A stretch of DNA of 64,000 nucleotides from Lysobacter sp. HDW10. Lineage in GTDB: Bacteria; Pseudomonadota; Gammaproteobacteria; Xanthomonadales; Xanthomonadaceae. The notes under the pieces are model-generated. The model was not told the origin of the DNA. It made no database searches and saw nothing but the letters and a program-made list of their open reading frames with translations. Location of the stretch: assembly GCF_011300685.1 (NCBI RefSeq), contig NZ_CP049864.1, positions 1,852,885-1,916,884 of the forward strand. The letters run 5' to 3'. This document shows positions 54,709-63,511 of this stretch, one piece after another. The stretch's first letter is position 1. Each line of letters starts with the position of its first letter. Position numbers and translations under genes: made by a program.

Positions 54709-55671
54709 ATGAAACTCCACATCCTTGTTTGTGATGGCGTGTTTGATCTGGGGCTTGCGGCGCTCACCGACACAGTGGGCTTAGCCAATGCGATGGCGGG
54801 CTCGCTGCCACAGGCTCCCGCGCACATAGAGCTCACGCTGGTGGGCGTGCGGCGTCGCATCCGAACTGCGCAAGGCTTGACGGTCCCCGTGGTCACTGCG
54901 CGTGGTGTGCCGGAACCAGACGTCGTGCTCGTGCCCGCGTTTGGCGACAAGATGCCTGACACGCTCTCGGCTCGGCTCACACGCCCCGATGTGCCCGACG
55001 CGGTCGCGGCGCTACAGCAGTGGTCCACCACTGGCGCGCACCTAGGTGCCGCTTGCTCCGGTAGCTTCTTGCTTGCAGAGAGCAGCCTGCTTGATGGGCA
55101 TCGTGCGACGACGTCATGGTGGCTGGGGCCGATGTTTCGGCAGCGCTATCCGAACGTCACGCTGGACGAGTCACGCATGATCGTGAACTCGACACGCTTC
55201 ACCACCGCGGGTGCCGCTTTGGCCCACGTCGACTTGGCCTTGCGCATCATCCGGGAGCGCAGTCCGGCGCTGGCGGCCCTGGTGGCACGCTATCTGCTGG
55301 TCGAGGCACGCAGTTCGCAAGCCGAGTTCGTTATTCCCGACCACCTTGCGCATGCCGACCCGATGGTGGAGCGCTTCGAGTGCTGGGCCAGAAGTCAGCT
55401 CGCGAAGGGGTTCTCGCTGGCCGAGGCGGCCAGCGCCGCGGGCACAAGCGAGCGCACCTTGGCGCGGCGGCTGCAAAGCGTTTTGGGCAAGACACCGTTG
55501 TCGTATTTCCAGGACCTGCGCGTGGAGCATGCCGTGCATCTCTTGCGCACCGGAAACGCGAGCGTCGACCAGGTCGCCGCACAGGTCGGGTACTCGGATG
55601 GGGTGACCCTGCGGGCCCTGTTGCGCCGTAAGCTGGGCCGGGGTGTCAGGGAGTTGCGACGCGGTGGATGA
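54709..55671 (+). CDS. GlxA family transcriptional regulator (DJ-1/PfpI plus AraC domain)
   Basis: A 320-residue two-domain regulator. The DJ-1/PfpI-like domain (~1-185) has DVVLVPAFGDKMPD and GAHLGAACSGSFLLAESSLL, where the Cys sits at the nucleophile-elbow position. The AraC-type double helix-turn-helix (~215-320) shows FSLAEAASAAGTSERTLARR and VDQVAAQVGYSDGVTLRALL. It is divergent from the monooxygenase gene, 114 bp apart, with a palindrome close to its own start, so it may control both. Its effector is unknown. G+C content is high (about two thirds in places), unlike the flanking genes. Confidence 0.9.
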   Translation: MKLHILVCDGVFDLGLAALTDTVGLANAMAGSLPQAPAHIELTLVGVRRRIRTAQGLTVPVVTARGVPEPDVVLVPAFGDKMPDTLSARLTRPDVPDAVAALQQWSTTGAHLGAACSGSFLLAESSLLDGHRATTSWWLGPMFRQRYPNVTLDESRMIVNSTRFTTAGAALAHVDLALRIIRERSPALAALVARYLLVEARSSQAEFVIPDHLAHADPMVERFECWARSQLAKGFSLAEAASAAGTSERTLARRLQSVLGKTPLSYFQDLRVEHAVHLLRTGNASVDQVAAQVGYSDGVTLRALLRRKLGRGVRELRRGG

Positions 55672-55829
55672 CCAGAGACGTTTGGCGTATGTACGGCTGG
55701 AGACCGCCGGGAAACTGACGTAGGCCAAACGGCATATTTGGACCTGACAAAACTACTGCCCGCCACGGCGCGCAAGCTCCAGCAGGAAGTTGCATACTGG
55801 CCGCATTGTTCGGCTTGCTGAAATAGGAC

Positions 55830-57206
55830 TTGGCAAAGCGCATCGTCACCGTCCACACAGATCACCTCACGGGGAGCAAGTACTTTCTGTTGGTTGTCGC
55901 GTCGCTCACCTTTTTATTGATTTTCGGTTTGGGTGAGGTGTTGGCGTCATCGATGCACCGTGCGTCGAATTCGACGCGCGACGTCGAAACGATGACAAAC
56001 GCTTCCACCGCGCGCACTTTGATCGAACGCGAGCTGAACGCCATTACCACGCTACAAAATGGCCTAGCGGGCTACTTAGCCGTGCGTCATGCACAGTTGC
56101 AAGAAAAGGAAGTCGACGAAGTTCTTGGCGTTCTAAAAAAGTCGGCGCCGCATTTGCGCAACATCGGTATCGCAGAAAGCTATCGAATGCGCTACATGTA
56201 CCCGATGGCCGGGAACGAGCAAGCACTCGGTATGGACTACCGAAACGAACCTGATCAATGGCCAGTCATTCAGCAAATCGTTGCAACGGGTATGCCCGCC
56301 ATTGTTGGTCCGATCGACTTGGTGCAAGGTGGGCGCGGATTAATCTATCGAGCCCCGCTCACCGTGAACGATCGCTACTGGGGTTTGATGTCAGCCGTCA
56401 TTGACTCGGACAGCTTGTTCAAAGTTGTGTCGGAGGCAGCACGTACAGATGATTTCAACTACGCCTTGAGAAGTAAATCCGTGATGGGTCTTGAGTCCAA
56501 ACCCATCGTCGGCGATCAAACCTTGTTTGACCATGCAGGTTCGGTCATTTTGACGGTCGATGTGCCAGGCGGCACATGGCAACTTGCCGTGGAACGACGC
56601 AAGGCCGACACCACGTTTGTTGAACGCGCAATGCGACTTTTCAGCATCATTTTGGGTTTGCTGATTTCCGGCACGTTGTATTTGCTGCTGAGGCACCGCG
56701 GCGAACTTGCGCGTCTCGTTCGCTATGACGCATTAACGGGCTTGCCCAATCGTCGTTTCTTGGAAGAACGCCACGCAGTGGTCAATGCGCGATTCAAACG
56801 CGGCAACACCTTCCCCTGCGCTTTACTGTTCGTGGATTTGGACAACTTCAAGGAAGTCAACGATCACCATGGACACCGCTCCGGTGACTCGGTGCTTCAA
56901 ACCATCGCCAATCGCATGCGACGCATTACCCGCGCAGACGACATCGTTGTCCGCTGGGGCGGTGACGAGTTCGTTGCGCTCGTTGAAGGCATCAAACCAG
57001 AAGATATGGATGCCTTCGTTAATCGCCTGCACGACATCATCGAAGATCCGTTGCAGTTGGGCGAGCACACAGTTCAAGTCGGCGCATCTGTCGGCATTGC
57101 GACTTACCCGCCGGACGGTGCGACGTTGGAAGAACTACTTAAGACTGCAGATGCGCAGATGTATGACGACAAGGCGTCGCGCAAAAACGACAGCGCGCAC
57201 GCCTAA
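55830..57206 (+). CDS. CHASE domain-containing diguanylate cyclase (GGDEF)
   Basis: Makes cyclic di-GMP from two GTP. About 458 residues: TM1 (~18-40, YFLLVVASLTFLLIFGLGEV), a periplasmic CHASE domain (~50-260, with ALGMDYRNEPDQWPVIQQIV and RGLIYRAPLTVNDRYWG), TM2 (~270-290) and a GGDEF domain (~300-450). The active site is RWGGDEFVALVEG, with the inhibitory I-site RADD exactly five residues before it, so product feedback is expected. There is no EAL domain. The start is uncertain: TTG at 55830 has only a poorly spaced AGG, and no good ATG precedes TM1. The stop lies 11 bp from the convergent regulator gene. Confidence 0.88.
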   Translation: MAKRIVTVHTDHLTGSKYFLLVVASLTFLLIFGLGEVLASSMHRASNSTRDVETMTNASTARTLIERELNAITTLQNGLAGYLAVRHAQLQEKEVDEVLGVLKKSAPHLRNIGIAESYRMRYMYPMAGNEQALGMDYRNEPDQWPVIQQIVATGMPAIVGPIDLVQGGRGLIYRAPLTVNDRYWGLMSAVIDSDSLFKVVSEAARTDDFNYALRSKSVMGLESKPIVGDQTLFDHAGSVILTVDVPGGTWQLAVERRKADTTFVERAMRLFSIILGLLISGTLYLLLRHRGELARLVRYDALTGLPNRRFLEERHAVVNARFKRGNTFPCALLFVDLDNFKEVNDHHGHRSGDSVLQTIANRMRRITRADDIVVRWGGDEFVALVEGIKPEDMDAFVNRLHDIIEDPLQLGEHTVQVGASVGIATYPPDGATLEELLKTADAQMYDDKASRKNDSAHA

Positions 57207-57217
57207 ACAACACGCCG

Positions 57218-57847
57218 CTATTCGGTGATCAGACCACGTTGGTGCGCCAGCTTCCGTAGTTCGAAATCCGACGCCAACGACAATTTGTTCCAGATATTGT
57301 TGCGGTGCGAATACACCGTCTTATTGCTGACGTTCAATGTCGCGGCCACGCGTGAAACGGAATGACCACGCGCGAGCAGAAGAAAGACGTTGGCTTCTTT
57401 CGTCGTGAGCTCCGGCAGGCCATTGGATTCGGGGCGCTTGCCGCTCTGGCTCATCATGCGCACATCCATGCTGACGTATGTCTCGCCGCGTTGAACTTGC
57501 TTCAGCGCTTCCACCAACTCTTCAAACCCAGAGCGCTTGGTGACATAGGCGCGTGCACCCGAATTCATTGCATCCTGAACGTACAACGTGCCTTCGTGCA
57601 TGCTCATCACAACGACCGGCAGGTCCGGCCGCTTGCCAAGCACTTGGCGCAACACAACCAAACCATCGCCATCCGGCAAAGACAAGTCCAGCACCATGAC
57701 GTCAAATTGAAGATGCAACATCAGGTCCGCAAGCGCTGCCACACTGCCCGCTTCGCCCACCACCTTCCAGCCCGGCTCCATCTCGAGCAATTGTTTGAAA
57801 CCCGTACGTACAACCTGATGGTCGTCGACCAAAAATATTCTGAGCAT
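57218..57847 (-). CDS. NarL/FixJ family response regulator
   Basis: A 209-residue regulator. The receiver domain (~1-120) has RIFLVDDHQVV with the acidic pair, the phospho-acceptor Asp in MVLDLSLPDGDG (~53) and the Lys in AYVTKRSGFEEL. A LuxR-type helix-turn-helix (~145-205) follows, with LTTKEANVFLLLARGHSVSR and VSNKTVYSHRNNIWNKL. The ATG at 57847 fits the family start; upstream extensions are spurious. It is divergent from a HPK7 histidine kinase, with 29 bp between the starts, so the two form a cognate pair. Confidence 0.93.
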   Translation of the reverse strand: MLRIFLVDDHQVVRTGFKQLLEMEPGWKVVGEAGSVAALADLMLHLQFDVMVLDLSLPDGDGLVVLRQVLGKRPDLPVVVMSMHEGTLYVQDAMNSGARAYVTKRSGFEELVEALKQVQRGETYVSMDVRMMSQSGKRPESNGLPELTTKEANVFLLLARGHSVSRVAATLNVSNKTVYSHRNNIWNKLSLASDFELRKLAHQRGLITE

Positions 57848-57876
57848 AATGTCACCAAAGGTCAGGTAAACCTTAC

Positions 57877-59442
57877 ATGGATTTGAAGCGGAAGTGGCTG
57901 GAACGCGATTCGGAACGGATACTCCTTGCGGGGTATCCGTTGTTGATTCTATTGGCAACACTCACCTCCGGTCCTTATGCCAACCTGCTGGCAGGTGTAC
58001 GCTGCGGTGCGCTGTGGTCGGTCCGTGTCAAACACTGGTGGCTATTGGCGGTCATCGAATGGAGCGTTGTCGGTGGTCTGTGGCGCTATCGAGGCAATTT
58101 TCCGGCGTCACTGCCTGAGTGGATGGACCTGTTCGCACCGTTTGTGATGTTCGGGATTGCGCACGTGATGGTCTTCTTTTTTATCCGTCCGAGCACGGCA
58201 ATTGATTCAATGCGAGCTTTGATTGGCCGACTCTTTGCAGCAGTGATAGCTGTTGGGCTGGCTTCTTTTGCCTTCGTCAATCTGCGCAACCTCGCTGATG
58301 ACCGAAACATGCAAGGGTTCGCGGTTGCATTGTTTGAAGACAGGGTCGGCACCGGTCTTGGCATGATCAGCATCGGCTTGTTGATCGTGACGTTTGCGCA
58401 GCGCAAGTTTCTCGCCGGTCGCGACTTCACGACACGAACGGTGGGCGTTGCCATCTTGCCCGCGTGCATGTTGTTCTCATTGATGCAAATCGACCCGTCC
58501 GACGCACACGTCGATCCTGTGATGATTTCGATTTTGCCGCTGCTCGTGGTGTCGCACTATTACGGCGTCCGCATTGCTGTGCTGGCATTCAATGTCTTTG
58601 CGGCATGCGCGCTACTCCAACATGGCGAACTCCCCGAGTTTTGGCAATCCGGACGCGTCGAGACCTTTCTTACCATTCTGGGATTCGGCGTCGTCGTCAT
58701 AGGCGGTTCGTCAGATTTAACCCGGTTGCAGCACGAAAACCTCACGCATTCTGTCGCAGCAGAAACAGAACGCTCTTCAAAAATGAGTGACGTTGCATTG
58801 CGCCTCACCCATCAAGAGGAGAAGGACCGCCAGCGCATTGCGCAGGATCTGCACGATCAGCTCGGGCAAGACCTGACCGCAATCGCAACCTATGTGCAAA
58901 TCGCCAGCAAGCGCACCGAGGACCTCGGCACACTTCAATACTTGAAAACCGTATCGTCGTTGGTGGACGACGCCCATTGGCATTTGCGCGCAATCAACGA
59001 CAAGTTGCACCCGATTGCACTCAGTCGATTTGGCCTCACCCGCGCACTTGAAAGTGGCCCGGTGATCGAGTTGTTGACTGAACAGGGTTTTGAGTACGAC
59101 TTCCGTTCAACAGAGGTCGACCGTCATTTACCGGAGAAAATAGAGATTGCGCTGTACCGGATTTGTCAGGAAGCGATCACCAATGCGATCAAGCACGGGA
59201 AGAATCGCTGGCTGAGCGTCACATTGGCTCAACACACTATCTCGCCCGACCGTGCACAGCTGGACTTGCGCATTCTTGATGACGAGGGTGAGATCGATGC
59301 AAGCAACAGCACGGGCTATGGTTTGCAGGGGATTCGCGACCGAGCGCATTCAATCGGTGCAAGCTGCGAGTTCAATGCCGAAAATGGCACGCCGCGCTTC
59401 CACTTGACCGTCGAGTTCGAACCGGTGAAAGCTCAGGCGTGA
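57877..59442 (+). CDS. Membrane sensor histidine kinase (HPK7 / NarX-type), MASE1-like sensor
   Basis: The likely partner of the adjacent NarL-type regulator, 521 residues. The N-terminal half (~15-285) has about eight membrane helices and resembles a MASE1 sensor (LLILLATLTSGPYANLLAGV, IAVLAFNVFAACALL). The HisKA_3 domain carries the phospho-acceptor His in KDRQRIAQDLHDQLGQDL (~325). The HATPase domain has ALYRICQEAITNAIKHGKN and GYGLQGIRDRAHSIG. The ligand is unknown. Its last 10 bp overlap the 3' end of the convergent BolA gene. Confidence 0.92.
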   Translation: MDLKRKWLERDSERILLAGYPLLILLATLTSGPYANLLAGVRCGALWSVRVKHWWLLAVIEWSVVGGLWRYRGNFPASLPEWMDLFAPFVMFGIAHVMVFFFIRPSTAIDSMRALIGRLFAAVIAVGLASFAFVNLRNLADDRNMQGFAVALFEDRVGTGLGMISIGLLIVTFAQRKFLAGRDFTTRTVGVAILPACMLFSLMQIDPSDAHVDPVMISILPLLVVSHYYGVRIAVLAFNVFAACALLQHGELPEFWQSGRVETFLTILGFGVVVIGGSSDLTRLQHENLTHSVAAETERSSKMSDVALRLTHQEEKDRQRIAQDLHDQLGQDLTAIATYVQIASKRTEDLGTLQYLKTVSSLVDDAHWHLRAINDKLHPIALSRFGLTRALESGPVIELLTEQGFEYDFRSTEVDRHLPEKIEIALYRICQEAITNAIKHGKNRWLSVTLAQHTISPDRAQLDLRILDDEGEIDASNSTGYGLQGIRDRAHSIGASCEFNAENGTPRFHLTVEFEPVKAQA

Positions 59443-59711
59443 TCCGGGGCCTTTGCATCAATTTGCAGCGCGTGGATATCGGTTTCCATCAAGTCGCCCA
59501 ACGCGGCATAGACAGCGCGATGTTTTTGTAGGGCACTCATCCCTTCAAAATGCGCACTGACGATTCGCACTTTGAAGTGCCCTCGCCCATCCTTGGCGCC
59601 AGCATGCCCGGCATGTCGGTGGCTGTCGTCCTTAATCTCCAAGGCTTCGGGCGCAAAGGCCTGCGCCAGCGCTTCACGAATCCGCGCAACGCGGGTCGCT
59701 GCGTCCGTCAT
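59433..59711 (-). CDS. BolA family protein
   Basis: A 92-residue class II KH-like protein. BolA proteins act with monothiol glutaredoxins in iron-sulfur cluster handling and, in E. coli, in morphology and stress control. The family core is present: IREALAQAFAPEALEIKDDS, HFKVRIVSAHFEGMSALQKH and RAVYAALGDLM. Conserved His residues are in DDSHRHAGHAG, at the cluster-binding loop. The ATG overlaps the YciI stop by 4 bp, so the two genes are coupled. Gene name left open because several BolA subfamilies exist. Confidence 0.92.
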   Translation of the reverse strand: MTDAATRVARIREALAQAFAPEALEIKDDSHRHAGHAGAKDGRGHFKVRIVSAHFEGMSALQKHRAVYAALGDLMETDIHALQIDAKAPDHA

Positions 59712-60007
59712 GGCAAGACCTTGATGAACGGCCGAACCTCGGTACGTTCAAAGACGCCGCCCAGCGCATAGGGGTCCTCAGCAAGCCAAGCCCGAGCCGC
59801 CTCAATGCTCTCGAACTCGGCAATGAGCAGGCTCCCGATGAAGCCCGCGGGGCCCGGCTCCGGGCTATCAATCGCCGGCATGGGTCCAATGACCATCAAG
59901 CGGCCTTCCGCCAGCAACTGCCGCGCACGCACGAGATGCGCTTCTCTCAGCGCCGGTCGCTTGGCCAAACCATCGGGTGCATCAAAGCCTTCGAGGATGT
60001 ACCACAT
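59708..60007 (-). CDS. yciI: YciI family protein
   Basis: A 99-residue ferredoxin-like protein of the YciI/YCII family. It has the conserved His-Asp-type features: WYILEGFDAPDGLAKRPALR at the start, then HLVRARQLLAEGRLMVIGPM, and a Pro-rich stretch before FIGSLLIAEFESIEAARAWL and DPYALGGVFE. Enzyme activity is unproven. ATG at 60007 (rather than 60019) fits the family, with GGTGGG upstream. It lies head to tail with bolA, the conserved yciI-bolA pair of many gammaproteobacteria, and is divergent from scpA. Confidence 0.9.
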   Translation of the reverse strand: MWYILEGFDAPDGLAKRPALREAHLVRARQLLAEGRLMVIGPMPAIDSPEPGPAGFIGSLLIAEFESIEAARAWLAEDPYALGGVFERTEVRPFIKVLP

Positions 60008-60208
60008 GCAAGCACCCACCTATCCAAAAGTTGACATTCTAGAGCAGCCCACGCCTAGACTTTCCACCGCTGTGCCAGTACCCTAAACGCAAGCAGGTGC
60101 CTACGCCGTTGAAGCGCGTCAAGCCCAGCGCCGTATTTGCCTTCCTTTTGAATGACACACGTACTCATGCCATGCCGGCATGTAGACGTCATGGCCTGTT
60201 GCCAAAAC

Positions 60209-61159
60209 ATGACCGAACAAACCGACGCACCCTCGTCCGAAACGAGTGCCGAGCAGAAACCGCCGAATTCGAGCCCCCAGCAGCAAGAAATGCCGCTGGC
60301 GCATGTGCTTGGGCAACCGGTCTTGCAGATCCCCCAAGATCTCTATATCCCGCCGGATGCACTTGAAGTCATCTTGGATGCGTTCGAAGGTCCACTCGAT
60401 CTCCTGCTCTATCTGATTCGCCGCCAGAATCTGGACATCCTCGATATTCCGGTCGCCGAAATCACGCGCCAGTACGTCGATTACATCCAAGCCATGCACG
60501 AGATGCGCTTCGAGCTGGCCGCTGAGTACTTGGTCATGGCAGCGATTCTTGCCGAGATCAAATCGCGCTTGCTGCTGCCGCGTCCGCCGAACGAAGAAGG
60601 CCTGGAAGAAGATCCGCGTGCGGATTTGGTCCGCCGTCTGCAAGAGTACGAACGGTATAAGCAAGCTGCCGAAGACATCGATGCGCTGCCGCGTCAGGAA
60701 CGTGACACGGCAACGGTCTCAGCGCACGTGCCGGAGCGCGCAGAAGTCCGATTGCCGCCACCGGTCGATATCCGTGAGATGCTGCTGGCGCTCCACGATG
60801 TCCTCAAGCGTGCAGACCTCTACAGCCACCATGCCATCAAACGCGATGCGCTGAGCGTGCGGCAAAAGATGGGCGAACTGCTTGAAGCCCTGTCTGACGG
60901 CACCTTTCATCGGTTCGAATCACTCTTCAATGTTGAAGAAGGTCGACTGGGCATCGTCGTGACATTCCTGAGCTTGCTGACGCTCGCGAAAGAACAACTC
61001 ATTGAAATCATGCAAGACGCCCCGAACCCGCCGGGCGGCGATGCACCTCACCTTGCGCCGATTTACGTCAAATCGCTCGCATCCGCAGATACACCGGCTG
61101 ACATTCCCGCGAGTGAGTTCGACGTGGAAGAAGACGCAAGCCCGACGCACAGGAACTAA
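60209..61159 (+). CDS. scpA: Segregation and condensation protein A
   Basis: The kleisin subunit that bridges SMC heads in chromosome condensation. About 316 residues from the ATG at 60209. A disordered Gln/Pro/Ser-rich N terminus (~1-40) precedes the N-terminal domain with EVILDAFEGPLDLLLYLIRR and QNLDILDIPVAEITRQYVDY. The middle is acidic, and the C-terminal winged helix has FHRFESLFNVEEGRLGIVVTF and ALLELAKEQ-like VTFLSLLTLAKEQLIEI. Starts at 60152 and 60191 are possible. It lies directly before scpB. Confidence 0.92.
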   Translation: MTEQTDAPSSETSAEQKPPNSSPQQQEMPLAHVLGQPVLQIPQDLYIPPDALEVILDAFEGPLDLLLYLIRRQNLDILDIPVAEITRQYVDYIQAMHEMRFELAAEYLVMAAILAEIKSRLLLPRPPNEEGLEEDPRADLVRRLQEYERYKQAAEDIDALPRQERDTATVSAHVPERAEVRLPPPVDIREMLLALHDVLKRADLYSHHAIKRDALSVRQKMGELLEALSDGTFHRFESLFNVEEGRLGIVVTFLSLLTLAKEQLIEIMQDAPNPPGGDAPHLAPIYVKSLASADTPADIPASEFDVEEDASPTHRN

Positions 61160-61163
61160 ATCC

Positions 61164-61868
61164 ATGCAGGAAACCTTGGTAAAACGCATTGTTGAAGCCG
61201 CGCTGTTGGCCGCGAGCCAACCTTTGACGGTGGTCCAGCTCAACGCGCTGTTCCCGCTGGATGAGCCGGCGCCGGAAGGCAGCGTTCAGGCCGCGTTGGT
61301 TTCGCTTCAAGCAGACTGCGCAGAACGGGGTGTCGAATTGGTGGAGGTGGCCTCGGGTTGGCGCTTCCAAGTTCAAGCAGATGTGCATGCATGGGTGGCA
61401 CGTCTCTGGACGGAGCGGCAAACCAAGTACACACGGGCGACGCTCGAAACCTTGGCATTGATTGCCTATCGGCAACCCATTACGCGCGGCGAGATCGAAC
61501 AGATCCGCGGTGTGGCCACGAACAGCAACATCATCAAAGCGTTGGAAGAGCGTGAGTGGATCCGAGTCGTCGGCCATCGCGATGTTCCGGGCAAGCCCGA
61601 GTTGTTGGGCACGACACGCATGTTTTTGGATTACTTCGGTCTGAAGAAACTGGATGAACTTCCCGCTTTGTCAGAACTGAAAGATTTTGCGGACCTAGAA
61701 CCCCAATTGCCGTTTGATCCAGATCTAGCACCCATCACCACACAAATCGATCCAGCCGACGCAGATATTGAAGTCGATGCAAGCATTGACCCGGCCCAGG
61801 ACGAACCCTCATTAGAAGCAACAGAAGCCCTCGCCGATGACGGCGACAGCACCCGGAGTGAATCATGA
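61164..61868 (+). CDS. scpB: Segregation and condensation protein B
   Basis: Partner of ScpA in the SMC-ScpAB condensin. 234 residues from the ATG at 61164, 4 nt after the scpA stop. Two winged-helix domains are seen: VKRIVEAALLAASQPLTVVQ (~6-25), and LETLALIAYRQPITRGEIEQ (~95-115) with VATNSNIIKALEEREWIRVV; the family motif GRPELLGTT is here PGKPELLGTTRMFLDYFG. An acidic tail (~175-234) follows. Its stop overlaps the rluB ATG by 4 bp. Confidence 0.94.
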   Translation: MQETLVKRIVEAALLAASQPLTVVQLNALFPLDEPAPEGSVQAALVSLQADCAERGVELVEVASGWRFQVQADVHAWVARLWTERQTKYTRATLETLALIAYRQPITRGEIEQIRGVATNSNIIKALEEREWIRVVGHRDVPGKPELLGTTRMFLDYFGLKKLDELPALSELKDFADLEPQLPFDPDLAPITTQIDPADADIEVDASIDPAQDEPSLEATEALADDGDSTRSES

Positions 61869-63499
61869 ACGAACGCAGCAAACTTTCCCTCAAAGGCGCC
61901 TCAGCTGACGCCGCCCCCAAGCTTGAAGAACGCTTGCACAAAGTGCTCGCGCAAGCCGGGCTTGGCTCGCGTCGCGCACTTGAGCAACGCATTTCATCCG
62001 GTGTTGTGATGGTCAACGGCGAACCTGCAACGCTTGGCATGAGCGTCAAAGGGGGCGACAAAATTGAACTCGATGGCCGCAGCTTCGTTGCGACTGCATT
62101 GACTGAACCCGCGCGTGTGCTGATTTACAATAAGCCCGAAGGCGAAGTGACCACGCGCGAAGACCCTGAAGGTCGCCCCACCATTTTCGAAGCCCTGCCG
62201 GCCTTGAAAGGTGCGCGTTGGATTGCTATTGGCCGCTTGGACATCAATACCACCGGCTTGCTCTTGCTCACCACCGACGGTGAGTTGGCCAACTCGATGA
62301 TGCATCCGTCGCACGAAGTCGATCGCGAATACGTGTGTCGTGTGCGTCCACCGGAAGGTGAAGAAGAGGTCTCTGACAAGTTGGTTGATCGCTTGCGCCG
62401 CGGTGTTGCGCTTGAAGATGGCCCGGCCAAATTCGACGACATCGAACGCATTGGTGGTACGGATTCGCACGATTGGTTTCGCGTTCTGTTGAAGGAAGGT
62501 CGCAATCGCGAAGTACGCCGTCTGTGGGAATCGCAAGGTTGCATGGTGTCGCGCTTGAAGCGCATTCGCTATGGCAAGATCCAATTGCCGCAACCCTTGT
62601 TGCGCGGACAGTCGCAAGAATTGTCGGAAGCCCAAGTTGAAACCTTGCGTAAAGAGTTGGGCTTGGATGCGGGCGCGCCCTCGGCATTGACCCTGCAACC
62701 GGTGATTGGCCAACGTCGCGCTTCGAAAACGGTGCATACATTTGAACGCAAGTCATCCGGTTATGTCGGCGGGCACAGTGCCGCTGACGAAGGCCGTGAA
62801 CTGCGTCGCTTCGACAACATGCGCGAAGATCGCCGCGGCGGTCGTGGCAATGCGAAACCGCGTGGTGGTTTGACAGTCAGCGGTGATGCTGCAGCAAAAC
62901 AAAGCCAAGGCCGCTTCAAGATCAAGGGCGGTGAGCGTCAACCAGGCCAACGGATGCGTCCCGGTGAAAACCGTGGCAGCAATCCGGCAGCCATGCGCAC
63001 TTGGTATGTCCCCGATGGCGTAGAAACCGGCCCGACCGGTCATCGAAACGCAGATGGCTTTAAGCCGAAGCGTCCCGCTGGCCCACGTCCGGGCGGTCCT
63101 CGCCCTGCCGGCGCGGGTGCAGGCGGTCCGCGTCGTGGTGGCCCAGGTGCTGCTGCGGGTCCGGCTCGCGGCGCGGGTGCAGGTGCACGCAGTCCGTATG
63201 GTGCACGTGGCGCCTCGGGTGATGCCGCACCTTCGCGTCCGAAGTACCCCTTTGGTCATCCGGGCAATGCGCCGAGCTTCCCGTCAGATCACGCCAACCC
63301 AGGCAGTTTCAATCCCTATGGTGACCGCCCACGCAGTGCCCGCCCAAGCGGCCCGCGTCCGGCCGGGGGTCGTCCAGGCGCCCCGAACGCAGGCAAGCCC
63401 GGTGGTCGACCAGGGCCGGGCCGCCCAGGTGGCGGACGCCCTGGCGGTGGACGCCCGGGTGGCGGCGGCAATCGTGGCCCGCGAGGCGGCGGCTTCTAA
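61865..63499 (+). CDS. rluB: 23S rRNA pseudouridine(2605) synthase RluB, with long Gly/Arg/Pro-rich tail
   Basis: Converts U2605 of 23S rRNA to pseudouridine. The S4 domain (~20-75, ERLHKVLAQAGLGSRRALEQ) precedes the RsuA-type catalytic domain (~80-260), with the catalytic Asp in GRLDINTTGLLLLTTDGELA and the KEGRNREVRRLWESQG motif. The RluB core ends near residue 285; the other ~260 residues are low-complexity Gly/Arg/Pro/Ala with RGG- and GPR-like repeats, probably an RNA-binding disordered tail. Such tails are common in proteobacterial RluB but this one is long. The ATG overlaps the scpB stop by 4 bp. Confidence 0.93.
   Translation: MNERSKLSLKGASADAAPKLEERLHKVLAQAGLGSRRALEQRISSGVVMVNGEPATLGMSVKGGDKIELDGRSFVATALTEPARVLIYNKPEGEVTTREDPEGRPTIFEALPALKGARWIAIGRLDINTTGLLLLTTDGELANSMMHPSHEVDREYVCRVRPPEGEEEVSDKLVDRLRRGVALEDGPAKFDDIERIGGTDSHDWFRVLLKEGRNREVRRLWESQGCMVSRLKRIRYGKIQLPQPLLRGQSQELSEAQVETLRKELGLDAGAPSALTLQPVIGQRRASKTVHTFERKSSGYVGGHSAADEGRELRRFDNMREDRRGGRGNAKPRGGLTVSGDAAAKQSQGRFKIKGGERQPGQRMRPGENRGSNPAAMRTWYVPDGVETGPTGHRNADGFKPKRPAGPRPGGPRPAGAGAGGPRRGGPGAAAGPARGAGAGARSPYGARGASGDAAPSRPKYPFGHPGNAPSFPSDHANPGSFNPYGDRPRSARPSGPRPAGGRPGAPNAGKPGGRPGPGRPGGGRPGGGRPGGGGNRGPRGGGF
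63060..63498 (+). repeat. Low-complexity Gly/Arg/Pro-coding repeat region in rluB
   Basis: Imperfect short repeats of the type GGTCGNCCNGG and GGTGGCCCACG encode PGGPRPAG- and GRPGG-like units. The densest part is 63370-63498. Long uninterrupted coding is kept, so the repeat is part of the gene. Confidence 0.7.
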
Positions 63500-63511
63500 T
63501 CCTGCTTAGGG

